Origin: Bdellovibrionales bacterium
Lineage (GTDB): Bacteria; Bdellovibrionota; Bdellovibrionia; Bdellovibrionales; JAKFYE01
Assembly (NCBI GenBank): GCA_021731045.1
Contig: JAKFYE010000015.1
Coordinates: 62,001 to 126,000, forward strand
Direction of reading: 5' to 3'
DNA length: 64,000 nucleotides
The notes beneath the pieces were generated by a model. The model searched no databases and was not told the origin of the DNA. It worked only from the letters and a program-made list of their open reading frames with translations. A program made the translations under genes and the position numbers. Positions 50,344-59,418 of the stretch are shown in pieces; position 1 is the first letter of the stretch; every line of letters starts with the position of its first letter.

Positions 50344-52347
50344 CTACTGAAACTCGGGGGGTGGCGGATTCATAATCGGGCCCACATTTCCGCCGCCGCC
50401 CGTTCCGGCTTCTGGGTCATTCAAGTACTCTTCTGAAACTAATTTGACCGAATAGCCAACGCGACCGCCATACCCGCAACCACCAGGTATTCCGCGTGCC
50501 GGGTTTTTAAAATCTGACAGGCATTTAGCAAAAACCGCGTCGGGAAAATCATAATTGTATTCGCTCCCTGCAAGTTGTTGAGGGGCCCACCCGGTTAAAA
50601 GTTTACCTGGATCACGAATAATATATGTCGCGCTTTCCGCATATAACGGAGCATAGACTTTCACCTGTTTCCACACATTCATCGGATCATAATCCGGCGA
50701 GCCCACGCGATATCCTAAATCGGGTCGAGCTTTAATCGAGTTGTTGGACGCTTTGATGTACGTATCCGAAAACTGTGGGTCGATAGAGTAGTAAGTAATA
50801 TCGAATAAATCTGGAGCGACGGCCGCAATTTCAAACTGACGAATCCAAGGACCTTCTGTTTTTCCTGGCTCCCAGGCCAAGACATCGGCATTCGAATCTT
50901 CAAACGTCGCATAGGGAAGCAATCCCCAAAAATCAGCTTCGAGGCGTGAACGCGCCTTAGCTAAAAAAGCACTTCTGAGTTGTGTGAGCGTAAGTTTGCT
51001 TCTTAGGCCAATAAGATCTCCTGGGTAGCGCGAATAATTTGGCGTCGAAATATTTTTATTATTTCTACCATCTGCTGATTCTCCACCTTCAGGCATAACC
51101 GCGGCCGGCAAAAGTCGATCCACAAAATCTCCGCTCGTAGAAGACGCGCTTCCTCTTTGCCACTCAGTACGAAACCACGGGCCAATCCTGCCACCAAAAG
51201 GCTTAGCGAAAGCACGCGCACGCAACGTAACGGCAGCACCAAACGGTGCAAACGGACGGCGTCCTTTTACGGTGGCTTCGACTCCCACGTAACCCATAAT
51301 CCACGGATTTTTTTCGTATCCAACCGTAGAGTGATAAGGGTCGCGAAGATTGGGCGGCTCCCCACAAATACCCCTCGCCATGTCTTTCGCTCTTTGTGAG
51401 GAATCATACGTTGGAGATTGATAACACGGCTTGACCTCAACCTTACAATCACCTTCTTCGAGTACTATTGGATCTAAATAATAGATTTGTGGGAGGACAC
51501 TAATTTTATTGATCCATCCTCCGTCACCAGCACTAGGATGGCCAAAGGAGTTATAAAGCCTCATTTCAAGATTTTCCTGGTTTGAGCGCGTGAGGTTTTT
51601 TTCTAAAGTTTTTTTTGCACCCTCTCTAACCGATTCATTTTCAAGATCTGAAAAATCTCCGACATTTGCTGAAAGGCTTTTTGCATAAAACTCGATTACC
51701 TTTGCACGGTTGGCAATATCGCCCTTGTAAGCGCCCATCCATTTTAAAGTTTGGTAAAAACTTCTTATACCAGACGCCTTGCAAGCATCATCAAATTGAG
51801 TACGCAAATCTTGCATGATTTCATAGGTGGCAAGATTTGTTTGTACCCAAAACGCAATGACCTTAGGAGGGTCCGGAAAATGTACCGCAGCATCTTCAAC
51901 TTTATTTTTACAAAAATTTTCTATGTTTTCTCCAGGCTTAATTGGGCTTAACTTCCACCAAGAGTGTTGGGTACACACTATTGGATAGCGATCGTTAATA
52001 GGAACATCTCCGGCATTTGAATTTACGCTCACATTCATCGGCTCAAAAAACGGGTGACCTTTTGAAGCCATGTCGCCTAATGCGCGAACTCTCCATGAGA
52101 GTAACTTCCAGCTTTGGCGAATTTGATAATTTGAATGAGCAATCGCATTTAATACTTCGGCTTGTTTTCCGGCTGCGTAATATGCGGCAAGATCCACCGA
52201 GTTTTGTAAATTAATTTTATCGTGAACCAATAAGCCAATATTAATAATCATTGCAAAGAAAACAAACAGCACCTGAAAGATCATAGCGATAAAAATAGCC
52301 ATGTATCCGCGTTGATTTTTTAGAGCGCTGCATAGTTGTATATTCAT
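50344..52347 (-). CDS. TadG/TadE-like membrane-anchored protein
   Basis: The protein has 667 residues. The N-terminal block NQRGYMAIFIAMIFQVLFVF with INLQNSVDLAAYYAAGKQAE is the TadE/TadG pilus-assembly signature, with one TM helix at about 14-37. The large periplasmic part (40-650) is not recognised but has cysteines in CKVEVKPCYQSP and CLSDFKNPARGIPGGCGYGG. The tail is Gly/Pro-rich. Tad proteins act in Flp pilus assembly; no tadA, B, C or flp gene is in the window. The secreted-protein pair lies next downstream. The link is by position only. Confidence 0.65.
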   Translation of the reverse strand: MNIQLCSALKNQRGYMAIFIAMIFQVLFVFFAMIINIGLLVHDKINLQNSVDLAAYYAAGKQAEVLNAIAHSNYQIRQSWKLLSWRVRALGDMASKGHPFFEPMNVSVNSNAGDVPINDRYPIVCTQHSWWKLSPIKPGENIENFCKNKVEDAAVHFPDPPKVIAFWVQTNLATYEIMQDLRTQFDDACKASGIRSFYQTLKWMGAYKGDIANRAKVIEFYAKSLSANVGDFSDLENESVREGAKKTLEKNLTRSNQENLEMRLYNSFGHPSAGDGGWINKISVLPQIYYLDPIVLEEGDCKVEVKPCYQSPTYDSSQRAKDMARGICGEPPNLRDPYHSTVGYEKNPWIMGYVGVEATVKGRRPFAPFGAAVTLRARAFAKPFGGRIGPWFRTEWQRGSASSTSGDFVDRLLPAAVMPEGGESADGRNNKNISTPNYSRYPGDLIGLRSKLTLTQLRSAFLAKARSRLEADFWGLLPYATFEDSNADVLAWEPGKTEGPWIRQFEIAAVAPDLFDITYYSIDPQFSDTYIKASNNSIKARPDLGYRVGSPDYDPMNVWKQVKVYAPLYAESATYIIRDPGKLLTGWAPQQLAGSEYNYDFPDAVFAKCLSDFKNPARGIPGGCGYGGRVGYSVKLVSEEYLNDPEAGTGGGGNVGPIMNPPPPEFQ

Positions 52348-52395
52348 AGCCGTGTTTTCAGTCTAACATTTTGACAACGACACCCAAAGACGAGA

Positions 52396-52416
52396 TGCTA
52401 AGTCTCTACCTTAGCA
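52396..52416. promoter_or_regulatory. Perfect inverted repeat between divergent genes
   Basis: TGCTAAG and CTTAGCA surround seven bases in the 96-bp divergent gap between the TadG-like gene and the DUF3108-like gene. It could be an operator shared by both genes. Confidence 0.35.
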
Positions 52417-52443
52417 CCTCTCGAAAGTTTAGGAGCCTCGACC

Positions 52444-53367
52444 ATGGTCTGGAAAAATCTGCTTATTACCTTAGCTTTTCTCTTAATTTCTACATTCTCT
52501 CAGGCCAGCGTTCTTCAAGAAGGCTGGTACAAAATTATAATGGGTGGTCAACATATCGGGTTTGTGGTCTTACGTTACGAATTTAACGAGAGCAAAAAAC
52601 AATTTGTTGCAACGTCTTTTACGCAAACAAATCAGCTCGGCGGAAATCTTAAAGAAAGTTTGATTGCAACTTCCGCGCAAAATCTTGATCCGGTCTCGTA
52701 CCAATTTACTTCGACCGTGGGACAACTGGTAAAAACGATTGATGCCTCTTTTTTAAAAGGCGTGTTGAGCGCAAAAGTTTCTGAGGGTGGAAAAGTTGAG
52801 TCCATTCAGAATAAATTGCAAAAAGGTACTTTTTTAAGTCAGTTTTTAATTTACGTCGTTTTACAAAACCCTAAAGGATTAAAAGTCGGAAATCGCTTTG
52901 CTTACAGTGCCGTCGCTGAAGAAGACGGCAAAGCCCAAGAGGGTGAGGCTTTTGTTTCGGGAATGGAAAAAGTGAACGGTGTCGATACGTATAAAATTCT
53001 CAATACATTTAAGGGTGCAAAATACGTGAGCTATGTAACTCCAAAAGGACTTATTTTACTTACAAAATCGCCAACCCAAAGTCTTTCAACCGAGCTCACC
53101 GCCAGTATGGAAGATGCGACTAAAGGACTCGACGTTAATAAAAAAACTTTAACTCTGCTTTTCAAAAACCTACCTGTAGCGGCCGCTCCGCACGCGCCGA
53201 CAACAGAAACCGCTGCTCCTAAAACCGAAGCCCCCACTTTACCCGTTGAGCCGAATCACATTGATGAAGACAAAGCAAAAAAACTTCAAGAAGGTGCCGA
53301 CACGACAACACCAAAAGGAATTTTGATTCCGCCGGGCAAAGGCGAGCAGCCGCCAAAGAGCAAGTAA
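52444..53367 (+). CDS. Secreted protein with DUF3108-like beta fold
   Basis: The protein has 307 residues. A signal peptide (LLITLAFLLISTFSQAS) is followed by a domain with GWYKIIMGGQHIGFVVLRYE and repeated strands up to about residue 240. It resembles DUF3108/DUF6134-type periplasmic proteins that bind small ligands. The last 60 residues are disordered (Pro/Thr/Ala-rich). TTTAGGAGCC precedes the ATG. nagZ begins three bases after its stop, so they are co-transcribed. Confidence 0.55.
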   Translation: MVWKNLLITLAFLLISTFSQASVLQEGWYKIIMGGQHIGFVVLRYEFNESKKQFVATSFTQTNQLGGNLKESLIATSAQNLDPVSYQFTSTVGQLVKTIDASFLKGVLSAKVSEGGKVESIQNKLQKGTFLSQFLIYVVLQNPKGLKVGNRFAYSAVAEEDGKAQEGEAFVSGMEKVNGVDTYKILNTFKGAKYVSYVTPKGLILLTKSPTQSLSTELTASMEDATKGLDVNKKTLTLLFKNLPVAAAPHAPTTETAAPKTEAPTLPVEPNHIDEDKAKKLQEGADTTTPKGILIPPGKGEQPPKSK

Positions 53368-53370
53368 ACT

Positions 53371-54483
53371 ATGACAACAACGAGGCAAAAAGTCGGTCAA
53401 GCGACAATGATCGGAATTTCTGGAAAGTCTCTGACCGAGGGCGAAAAGAAATTTATTGTTCAAAACAATATCGGCGGCATCACGCTTTTTTCTCGCAACA
53501 TCGAAACGCCCCAACAATTACACAAACTCACGACCGAAATCCAAGCTCTTCGCAATCAACAGCCTGATAAAGCACCATTACTTATTGCAATCGACATGGA
53601 GGGCGGCCGAGTCGCACGCCTCAAGGCCCCCTTTACCCAATGGCCCCCACTAAAAAAAATCGGCGACCTCGACTCCGCCAGCATCGCCTTCAAATTCGCC
53701 GAAAGCATGGGGACGGAGCTCCAAGCCATCGGCGTAAATTTAGATTTTGCCCCGTGCGTAGACATTTTAACCAATCCCCAAAATATTTTGATCGGGGACC
53801 GCGCCCTCAGCACGGACGCCGAAGCAGTTGGAAAACTCGCGAGCGCTTTGGTGCGTGGGTATATTAAATCTGGCGTTATCGCGTGTGCCAAACACTTTCC
53901 GGGTCATGGCAACACGATCATCGATTCTCATTTTGATTTGCCCGTCGAAGATGTTTCACTTGAAACCTTAATTGCGCGTGAGCTCTCTCCCTTTAAAAAA
54001 ACATTTCGCGCACGACTCGATATGGTGATGACCGCACACATTCTGTACAAAAATATTGATGCCGAATGGCCCGCAACACTTTCTAAGAAGATTCTGAGTG
54101 AGATTTTGCGCAAAGAATGCGGATATCGCGGGCTCGTGATTTCGGACGATCTTGACATGAAAGCTTTACGAAAGCTCTATGAACCAGGAGTCATTGCGGT
54201 TCGCGCGTTAGAAGCAGGAATAAATATTCTACTTTATTGCAACGAAGCCGAAACTCCAGAAATGGGGCTAGACGCTATCGACAAAGCTTTAGCTGACAAA
54301 AGAATATCGATGGATGCCGTAGAAAATAATTACCAGCTCATGTTAAAACTGAAGAAGTCTAAAGTAAAACAAATCGACCCACTCCCCTTGCCAGAAGCCG
54401 CTCGCATCATCGGCCACCCCGATCACCTCGCGCTCTCCAAAGCCATCGCCTCCGGCCAAATCCCCGAAGGCATGACCACCTAA
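53371..54483 (+). CDS. nagZ: Beta-N-acetylglucosaminidase NagZ
   Basis: The protein has 370 residues. It is GH3: VGQATMIGISGKSLTEGE, NNIGGITLFSRNI, IAIDMEGGRVARLKAPFTQW, CAKHFPGHGNTIIDSHFD (the NagZ His/Asp acid-base loop) and VISDDLDMKAL (nucleophile Asp). It has no signal peptide, so it acts in the cytoplasm, removing GlcNAc from GlcNAc-anhMurNAc. Its product feeds AnmK, AmgK and MurU seven kb away. Codons for MGTEL contain the 13-bp repeat word found elsewhere in the window. Confidence 0.95.
   Translation: MTTTRQKVGQATMIGISGKSLTEGEKKFIVQNNIGGITLFSRNIETPQQLHKLTTEIQALRNQQPDKAPLLIAIDMEGGRVARLKAPFTQWPPLKKIGDLDSASIAFKFAESMGTELQAIGVNLDFAPCVDILTNPQNILIGDRALSTDAEAVGKLASALVRGYIKSGVIACAKHFPGHGNTIIDSHFDLPVEDVSLETLIARELSPFKKTFRARLDMVMTAHILYKNIDAEWPATLSKKILSEILRKECGYRGLVISDDLDMKALRKLYEPGVIAVRALEAGINILLYCNEAETPEMGLDAIDKALADKRISMDAVENNYQLMLKLKKSKVKQIDPLPLPEAARIIGHPDHLALSKAIASGQIPEGMTT
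53709..53721 (+). repeat. GGGGACGGAGCTC word inside nagZ
   Basis: It is a perfect copy encoding part of SMGTELQAIG, where NagZ proteins normally have similar residues. The reading frame is intact. Confidence 0.75.
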
Positions 54484-54490
54484 CAAACCA

Positions 54491-55530
54491 GGGACGGAGC
54501 CTAATTTACGAAAACTCCTGGCGATTTATAACTTTCCAATATAGCCACTTTTCAATTTCATTTAAATTTATAAATTGATCGATATTACGCGTATGTAATT
54601 TTAAAAAATTGGATTATTTTATATCCGTTATTTAAAAATCAAGCACAAACACTAAGTTCGCTAGACTAAAAAACAAACTTATCTATTAATATCAATGTAG
54701 ATACTGCTGCTTTTTTAAAATGTTACTTATTTTCTATCCAGGTTTTAAATCGTTTTTTGTGGCTAACGCATAAATTATTTTAGAAATACGTCGCATCTTC
54801 CAGAGTTGAGATCCTATAAACGGTTGAAAAAATTCTGTGCGGTCTTGCGTTTGCTCTAAATATTTTAAAAATAATGTTCTATACTTGTGTTGCCTTTCTC
54901 TCTCCGTTGTACCAAGTTCCATATACCATTCGGGAGTCGTCAGTAGTTTTGTGAACTCGTCTTTAATTCCATAAGCGTAAAATCTGTAACTTGAATACTT
55001 ATTAAACTTCAGTTTTCTTTCAATATATTTACCAGCTCTTATGGGATTTGCCTCAACATAAAAGTGGACCCTCATTTGATGTTCTGAATTTTCAATAAGT
55101 GGTGTTTTTGGTCGACCTTCCGCTACCTTTCCTGATCTCTTATGGATTCTGTTATATCTTGCGCCAAATAGTGCGTGGGCTTGGCGTAAAAAATCTGAAA
55201 ACTTTCGGCTTCCTTGATCAAAACTACTTACGTTATGAAAGTGATTATCCATACATGCATACGCGTGAATTTTTACACAACCGTCTTTAGCATGAGAATT
55301 TAGAGCTTCTTTTACACAAGTTAAATAGAGAGATTTCATTAAGTCCGTTTGAAGATAATTTTCGCGATTATGGCATCGCCAATATTGGTGCACCCAACCC
55401 TGGGATTCATAAAGCTGCAATGAACGAGGAATACGCATAATAAATGTGTAAGCTAAACTGAAGCCAGATTGAGATCAAAAATAGCGCCTGTTGACGATTT
55501 ATGAGCACCGGTATACCGAGCTCCGTCCCC
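54491..55530. mobile_element. RAYT unit flanked by inverted repeat words
   Basis: GGGACGGAGCC (54491-54501) and GAGCTCCGTCCCC (55518-55530) face each other around a REP-associated tyrosine transposase gene. The layout fits an autonomous RAYT with its recognition repeats. The left flank (54500-54730) is AT-rich and non-coding, with nothing else recognised. Exact element ends are not defined. Confidence 0.6.
54734..55438 (-). CDS. REP-associated tyrosine transposase (RAYT, Y1/HUH family)
   Basis: The protein has 234 residues. The HUH motif is HFH at 66-68 in CMDNHFHNV. A candidate catalytic tyrosine (Tyr95) lies in FGARYNRIHKRSGKVAEGRP, followed by FYVEANPIRAGKYIERK, the conserved NPxRAG block. 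These IS200-like single-strand nucleases recognise REP-type hairpins or words and do not move as ordinary insertion sequences. The frame is intact. The basic AT-rich gene differs in codon use from nagZ and btuB, suggesting acquired DNA. It ends with a Lys/Arg-rich C-terminus. Confidence 0.85.
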   Translation of the reverse strand: MRIPRSLQLYESQGWVHQYWRCHNRENYLQTDLMKSLYLTCVKEALNSHAKDGCVKIHAYACMDNHFHNVSSFDQGSRKFSDFLRQAHALFGARYNRIHKRSGKVAEGRPKTPLIENSEHQMRVHFYVEANPIRAGKYIERKLKFNKYSSYRFYAYGIKDEFTKLLTTPEWYMELGTTERERQHKYRTLFLKYLEQTQDRTEFFQPFIGSQLWKMRRISKIIYALATKNDLKPG

Positions 55531-55574
55531 GTTTTGGGTGGATGCGCAGCAGCTATGGGATTGGTTTGATGGCG

Positions 55575-55768
55575 AAATTTTTTAGAGTGTGGTTTAAGCA
55601 GGAAAATTAATAACAGGAAAGAAGGTTTGAATCCTTCGCGGTACCCGCCACTGTATGTAGTACGCCTTAAGGCAACCGCATCGACGTCACTGGAAACGCT
55701 TAATCGCCAAACTGGGAAGACCTCGATGACAAAAACGGTCTACAAGCCAGGATATCTGTCCAACATAA
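55575..55768 (+). promoter_or_regulatory. Cobalamin (B12) riboswitch
   Basis: The leader holds ACAGGAAAGAAGGTTTGAAT with CCTTCGCGGTACCCGCCACTG, the B12-box core. Downstream GTCACTGG and AAGCCAGGATATCTGTCC match the family's CAGxxAxCTGCC end. The ribosome site AAAGGAG (55767-55773) follows directly, so control is probably translational. Two weak promoter candidates lie upstream (TTGACG 55491 with TATACC 55512; TTGGTT 55561 with TAGAGT 55583). Confidence 0.9.
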
Positions 55769-55778
55769 AGGAGTCTTC

Positions 55779-57626
55779 GTGGAACAAAGACAACGGTTTT
55801 TTACTATTTCAAGAAATCAATACCAGCTTATTTTCGCCTGCATCATAGTCACACTTTCAGCACACGCTCAAATCCATACACTACCATCAGAAAAAGTGGA
55901 ATCAACACCAATAACAACGTTTTCTGAAGAAACGGCCGCTTGGCCAACGCAAAGATACGATTCGGAACTATTGCAATCATCGAACCTTTCAACTTTTGAA
56001 ACATTAAATCGTGTGCCCGGAATCGAAACTCGGGGGAGCTTAAGTAAAGGCTCACCCGCAATTACCTTTCGTGGTTCCACAAAGGCCAATCGTAGCTTGC
56101 TTTTATACGACGGCATTCCGCTCAACTTAGCAGACGGAATAGGCGCTCAAGAATTATTAATTCCGCGCGAGGCCCTTGGTAGCATACAAATTTTAAAAGG
56201 TCCTTCGGGTGTATACTACGGCGCAGGCGCAATGAGCGGAGGAGTCAACTTTCAACCTGAATTTTATACCCGCTCTCGTCTTCGGGCAACGGCCGGTAGC
56301 TTCGGACAAAAAGGCGCATTCGCAGCAGCAAGCTTAATAAATGACGAACGTAATCAGGTTCAACTTACGGGTTTTACTGAATCTCTCGATGGCGATTACC
56401 CTTATTTTTCTCCGACATCTGGACAAAACGGAACGCGTACACGTACAGATACTCACACTCAACGCGGAACTTTTTCGGGAAATCATATACTTTCTGGTTA
56501 CAGGTTAGGTTATCGAATTTTACACGCGCAGGAGTTTGGCTCCGTCCCCGGCGCGATAGGGTCGCCCGATCCGACTTCGGCTCAAAAAACGGGCGGTATT
56601 TATGCCTTTAAAGTCAGCAAGGCTTATGGACCTCGTTGGGACACTAAAGTTTACGCTTCGAATGTACAAACTCAAAGTCATTTTCTCACAGAGAAAACTC
56701 AAGTCTCTTATGACTCCCGCGCATCCGAAACCGTGACCGGCTTTGTTACTTCCTATAATGAAGGTGCAGAATTACGTCTTCAACTTTTAGGCGACTACAA
56801 AGAGAGTTCGCTTTCAACTGTCGCGATTTCGAATAAACGCGAACAACAGGCCGAACCCGGACTTCTAGTGTCTTTTCCGTTCGCGGATGACGCCGTTATG
56901 CAGGCAGGTGTTCGTTATTTAGCTTCTTACGGAATTTTGACTAAGGCGTTGGGGGTGGTGCGAACATATGAGAACAAAAAATTTTGGGTTACTTATGCAG
57001 AGGGGTTTCGAGCTCCGTCCCTGTCTGACAAGTATGCGGAGTATACGACGTTTCATGGAAATCACGATTTGAAGCCTGAGGTTTCTACTCAGATTGAGGT
57101 TGGCGCCTCTCAACAAAGTCGCAAACATGATGATAGTTTTTTAAATCATTTTAATTCTGAGATTTCTGTTTTTTCAACCAGCTACGACAATCTCATTACA
57201 ACGACTTCCGATTTTTCTACGCTTACGAACAAAGACTTTGTGCGTATTTTTGGAGGAGAAGCCGCCGCAAGTTATCCTTTTGATCTTTGGGATATCGGTC
57301 TTGCCTACTCTCACGTCAATGCGAAGTTTAATAACTTGCCGTTAGCCCTAACAACGGAGCACAAACTTCAAGCCTCCCTCGCACATTATTTTGGACCCAT
57401 CGTTTTTGAATTACAAAGCACGAGTTGGATAAATTATTATCGCACAGCCTCGAATGAAGATAAATCAAACTGGAACACATACGACTTTAAAGTTCGCACC
57501 ATCGGCCTCACAGATTGGATTTTTTCGGCCGGTGTTTACAATATGTTTGATGAACCGATCGAGTATATGACGGGATATCCTGAACCTCGAAAGCGATTTA
57601 CTGCATCTTTAGAAAGGTTGTTCTAA
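55779..57626 (+). CDS. btuB: TonB-dependent cobalamin receptor, BtuB-type
   Basis: The protein has 615 residues, like BtuB. It starts at GTG after AAAGGAG; the signal peptide ends LSAHAQ. The plug domain has TFETLNRVPGIETRGS, KGSPAITFRGSTKANRSLLL, GAQELLIPREALGSIQILKG and GAGAMSGGVNF. The barrel includes FRAPSLSDKYAEY and NHDLKPEVSTQIEVGAS and ends in ASLERLF with the terminal Phe. The riboswitch and the following btuFCD genes make cobalamin the substrate. Two copies of the 13-bp word lie inside it. Confidence 0.92.
   Translation: MEQRQRFFTISRNQYQLIFACIIVTLSAHAQIHTLPSEKVESTPITTFSEETAAWPTQRYDSELLQSSNLSTFETLNRVPGIETRGSLSKGSPAITFRGSTKANRSLLLYDGIPLNLADGIGAQELLIPREALGSIQILKGPSGVYYGAGAMSGGVNFQPEFYTRSRLRATAGSFGQKGAFAAASLINDERNQVQLTGFTESLDGDYPYFSPTSGQNGTRTRTDTHTQRGTFSGNHILSGYRLGYRILHAQEFGSVPGAIGSPDPTSAQKTGGIYAFKVSKAYGPRWDTKVYASNVQTQSHFLTEKTQVSYDSRASETVTGFVTSYNEGAELRLQLLGDYKESSLSTVAISNKREQQAEPGLLVSFPFADDAVMQAGVRYLASYGILTKALGVVRTYENKKFWVTYAEGFRAPSLSDKYAEYTTFHGNHDLKPEVSTQIEVGASQQSRKHDDSFLNHFNSEISVFSTSYDNLITTTSDFSTLTNKDFVRIFGGEAAASYPFDLWDIGLAYSHVNAKFNNLPLALTTEHKLQASLAHYFGPIVFELQSTSWINYYRTASNEDKSNWNTYDFKVRTIGLTDWIFSAGVYNMFDEPIEYMTGYPEPRKRFTASLERLF
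56538..57022 (+). repeat. Two repeat-word copies inside btuB
   Basis: GGCTCCGTCCCC at 56538-56549 encodes part of FGSVPGA. GAGCTCCGTCCCT at 57010-57022 encodes part of FRAPSL. Both fall on stretches conserved among TonB receptors, yet use the codons of the repeat word. Confidence 0.65.
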
Positions 57627-58432
57627 TGAAATTTTTAAATATCGCTCTACTCTTTTTTGTTAGTCTTCCGCTCTTCGCAAAACCATTACCGCAAAAATTG
57701 GTTGTGTTAAGTCCCGCTTTATTTGAAATTATTTTTTCTCTCGGTGAAGGTAAGCGTATTATCGGGGCCACGGAATATTCCGATTATCCCCGACAAGCGA
57801 AGCCGATTCCCCGCGTTGGGAGTTACGCGAGCCCTTCGATAGAAAAAATCGTGGAACTTAAACCGGAAGCCGTCTTGCTTGCCGATGAGGGTGTTGACAC
57901 CGTGACAGAATCCCTTGCACGTGCGGGTATAAAAACAAGAATTTATAAAATGAAAACGCTCCGTGACTTTGAAACCGTCGTCACTCAGCTCGGAAAAGAG
58001 CTGAGCGTTGAAAAAAAGGCCGACGCCGTATTAACCAATTGGAAAAATGATTGGAAAAAACTCGAAAGCGAAAAGTCTCAACACCGCGTTCTCATTCAAG
58101 TCGATCATGACCCTATCTTCGTTGCAGGAGACAAAACGTTTCTTTCTGAAATTATCGACCGGTGTGGGTCAAGTAACGACATGAGTTCTTTGAATGGCTA
58201 CAAACAGCCCACCCTAGAACGACTCGCGCAAACAAAAGCCGATACCATTCTCGTAACGGCCCAAATTAAAGCCAAAGACCTTAAAGAAAACATCTTGGCG
58301 TTTTGGGAGAAACAACCTCTCAATTCTAAACCGCGAATTTTGTTTGCTGATCCCGATCAACTCAGTCGATTGGCGCCACGATTGCCGCTCGCCGCTCTTA
58401 AAATTTGCAAAGACTTAAAAGCGACGCCATGA
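57626..58432 (+). CDS. btuF: Cobalamin ABC transporter substrate-binding protein
   Basis: The protein has 268 residues with a signal peptide (IALLFFVSLPLFAKP). The helical-backbone binding fold has VVLSPALFEIIFSLGEGKRI, DYPRQAKPIPRVGSY, LKPEAVLLADEG and ADTILVTAQ. It carries B12 in the periplasm to BtuCD. It begins on the last base of btuB and overlaps btuC by four bases (ATGA). Confidence 0.9.
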   Translation: MKFLNIALLFFVSLPLFAKPLPQKLVVLSPALFEIIFSLGEGKRIIGATEYSDYPRQAKPIPRVGSYASPSIEKIVELKPEAVLLADEGVDTVTESLARAGIKTRIYKMKTLRDFETVVTQLGKELSVEKKADAVLTNWKNDWKKLESEKSQHRVLIQVDHDPIFVAGDKTFLSEIIDRCGSSNDMSSLNGYKQPTLERLAQTKADTILVTAQIKAKDLKENILAFWEKQPLNSKPRILFADPDQLSRLAPRLPLAALKICKDLKATP

Positions 58433-59418
58433 ACACCCTTCGCTTTTTTTTCATTCTCATGCTTATAGCACTATTTTGTCTCTCAATGAGTGTGGGTACG
58501 AGTTCAATAGATTTCAGTATTTTTTTAAAATATCTTTTTCAAAAAGTGCCTTTGGACAATTCTCAAATTTATATTTTAGAAAGCCTCCGCTTTCCGCGAA
58601 CCATGACCGCACTGAGCGTCGGCGCAAGTCTTGGTTTGGCGGGCCTACTTTTGCAAATGCTTCTCGATAACCCCCTTGCTGAGCCTTACACCTTGGGTCT
58701 TTCGGGCGGCGCCACTCTCGGCGCACTAATTAGTTTAATTATTCCGCTCCTTCCTTTGTCTTTGTGGCTCCCGCTCGGAGCCCTTATCGGATGCGCGCTG
58801 GTGACCGCGATTATTTTATTGCTCCTAAAAAACTCTTCGGCCTTTCGTGCCCGCGCGTTGATTCTCTTTGGAATTATGATTTCATTATTTTGCGGCTCGC
58901 TCGTAACGCTCTTGCTCAGTCTTTTTGATCCCACTAAACTTCACACCGCTATTCATTGGATGATGGGACATTGCGGAACTTCACGCGATCTCTGGTGGCC
59001 GCTCGTCGCCAGCACATGCGCTCTCAGCACCATCTGGGTTTATCATCGCAACTCTTCGCTCGACAGTCTTTTGCTCGGTGAAGACCTCGCCTTGTCTATC
59101 GGAACAAAGCTTTCACGAATTCGTAGAGAGACCGTCATCATCGTAGCCTTCTTAACCGCAACTAGTGTGGCGCTCATGGGGCTTGTCGGATTTGTAGGAC
59201 TCTTAGCTCCGCATTTCTCACATCTTCTAACAAAAAGTCGGCGCACAAAACCCTCATTGTTTTTAACGCTCATCACGGGTGCAATTCTTTTACTCGGCGC
59301 TGATATCATCGGACGAATTCTCGGTGGCGAAACCGAAATTCCTGCTGGCAGTCTCGTGGCCCTCATCGGCGCGCCATTTTTAATGATTTTACTTTTTAAG
59401 AGGTTTCGAGATGTTTGA
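58429..59418 (+). CDS. btuC: Cobalamin ABC transporter permease
   Basis: The protein has 329 residues from the ATG overlapping the btuF stop. It has about ten TM helices of the FecCD family. RFPRTMTALSVGASLGLAGL, DNPLAEPYTLGLSGGATLG and GLVGFVGLLAPHFSHLL are the family blocks; the last is the coupling region to BtuD. IGRILGGETEIPAGSLVALI precedes the end. It is an inner-membrane protein. Confidence 0.93.
   Translation: MNTLRFFFILMLIALFCLSMSVGTSSIDFSIFLKYLFQKVPLDNSQIYILESLRFPRTMTALSVGASLGLAGLLLQMLLDNPLAEPYTLGLSGGATLGALISLIIPLLPLSLWLPLGALIGCALVTAIILLLLKNSSAFRARALILFGIMISLFCGSLVTLLLSLFDPTKLHTAIHWMMGHCGTSRDLWWPLVASTCALSTIWVYHRNSSLDSLLLGEDLALSIGTKLSRIRRETVIIVAFLTATSVALMGLVGFVGLLAPHFSHLLTKSRRTKPSLFLTLITGAILLLGADIIGRILGGETEIPAGSLVALIGAPFLMILLFKRFRDV

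Noticed and set aside
55621..55640. tRNA-like GGTTTGAATCC
   Set aside because: It is part of the cobalamin riboswitch core; no cloverleaf can be drawn.
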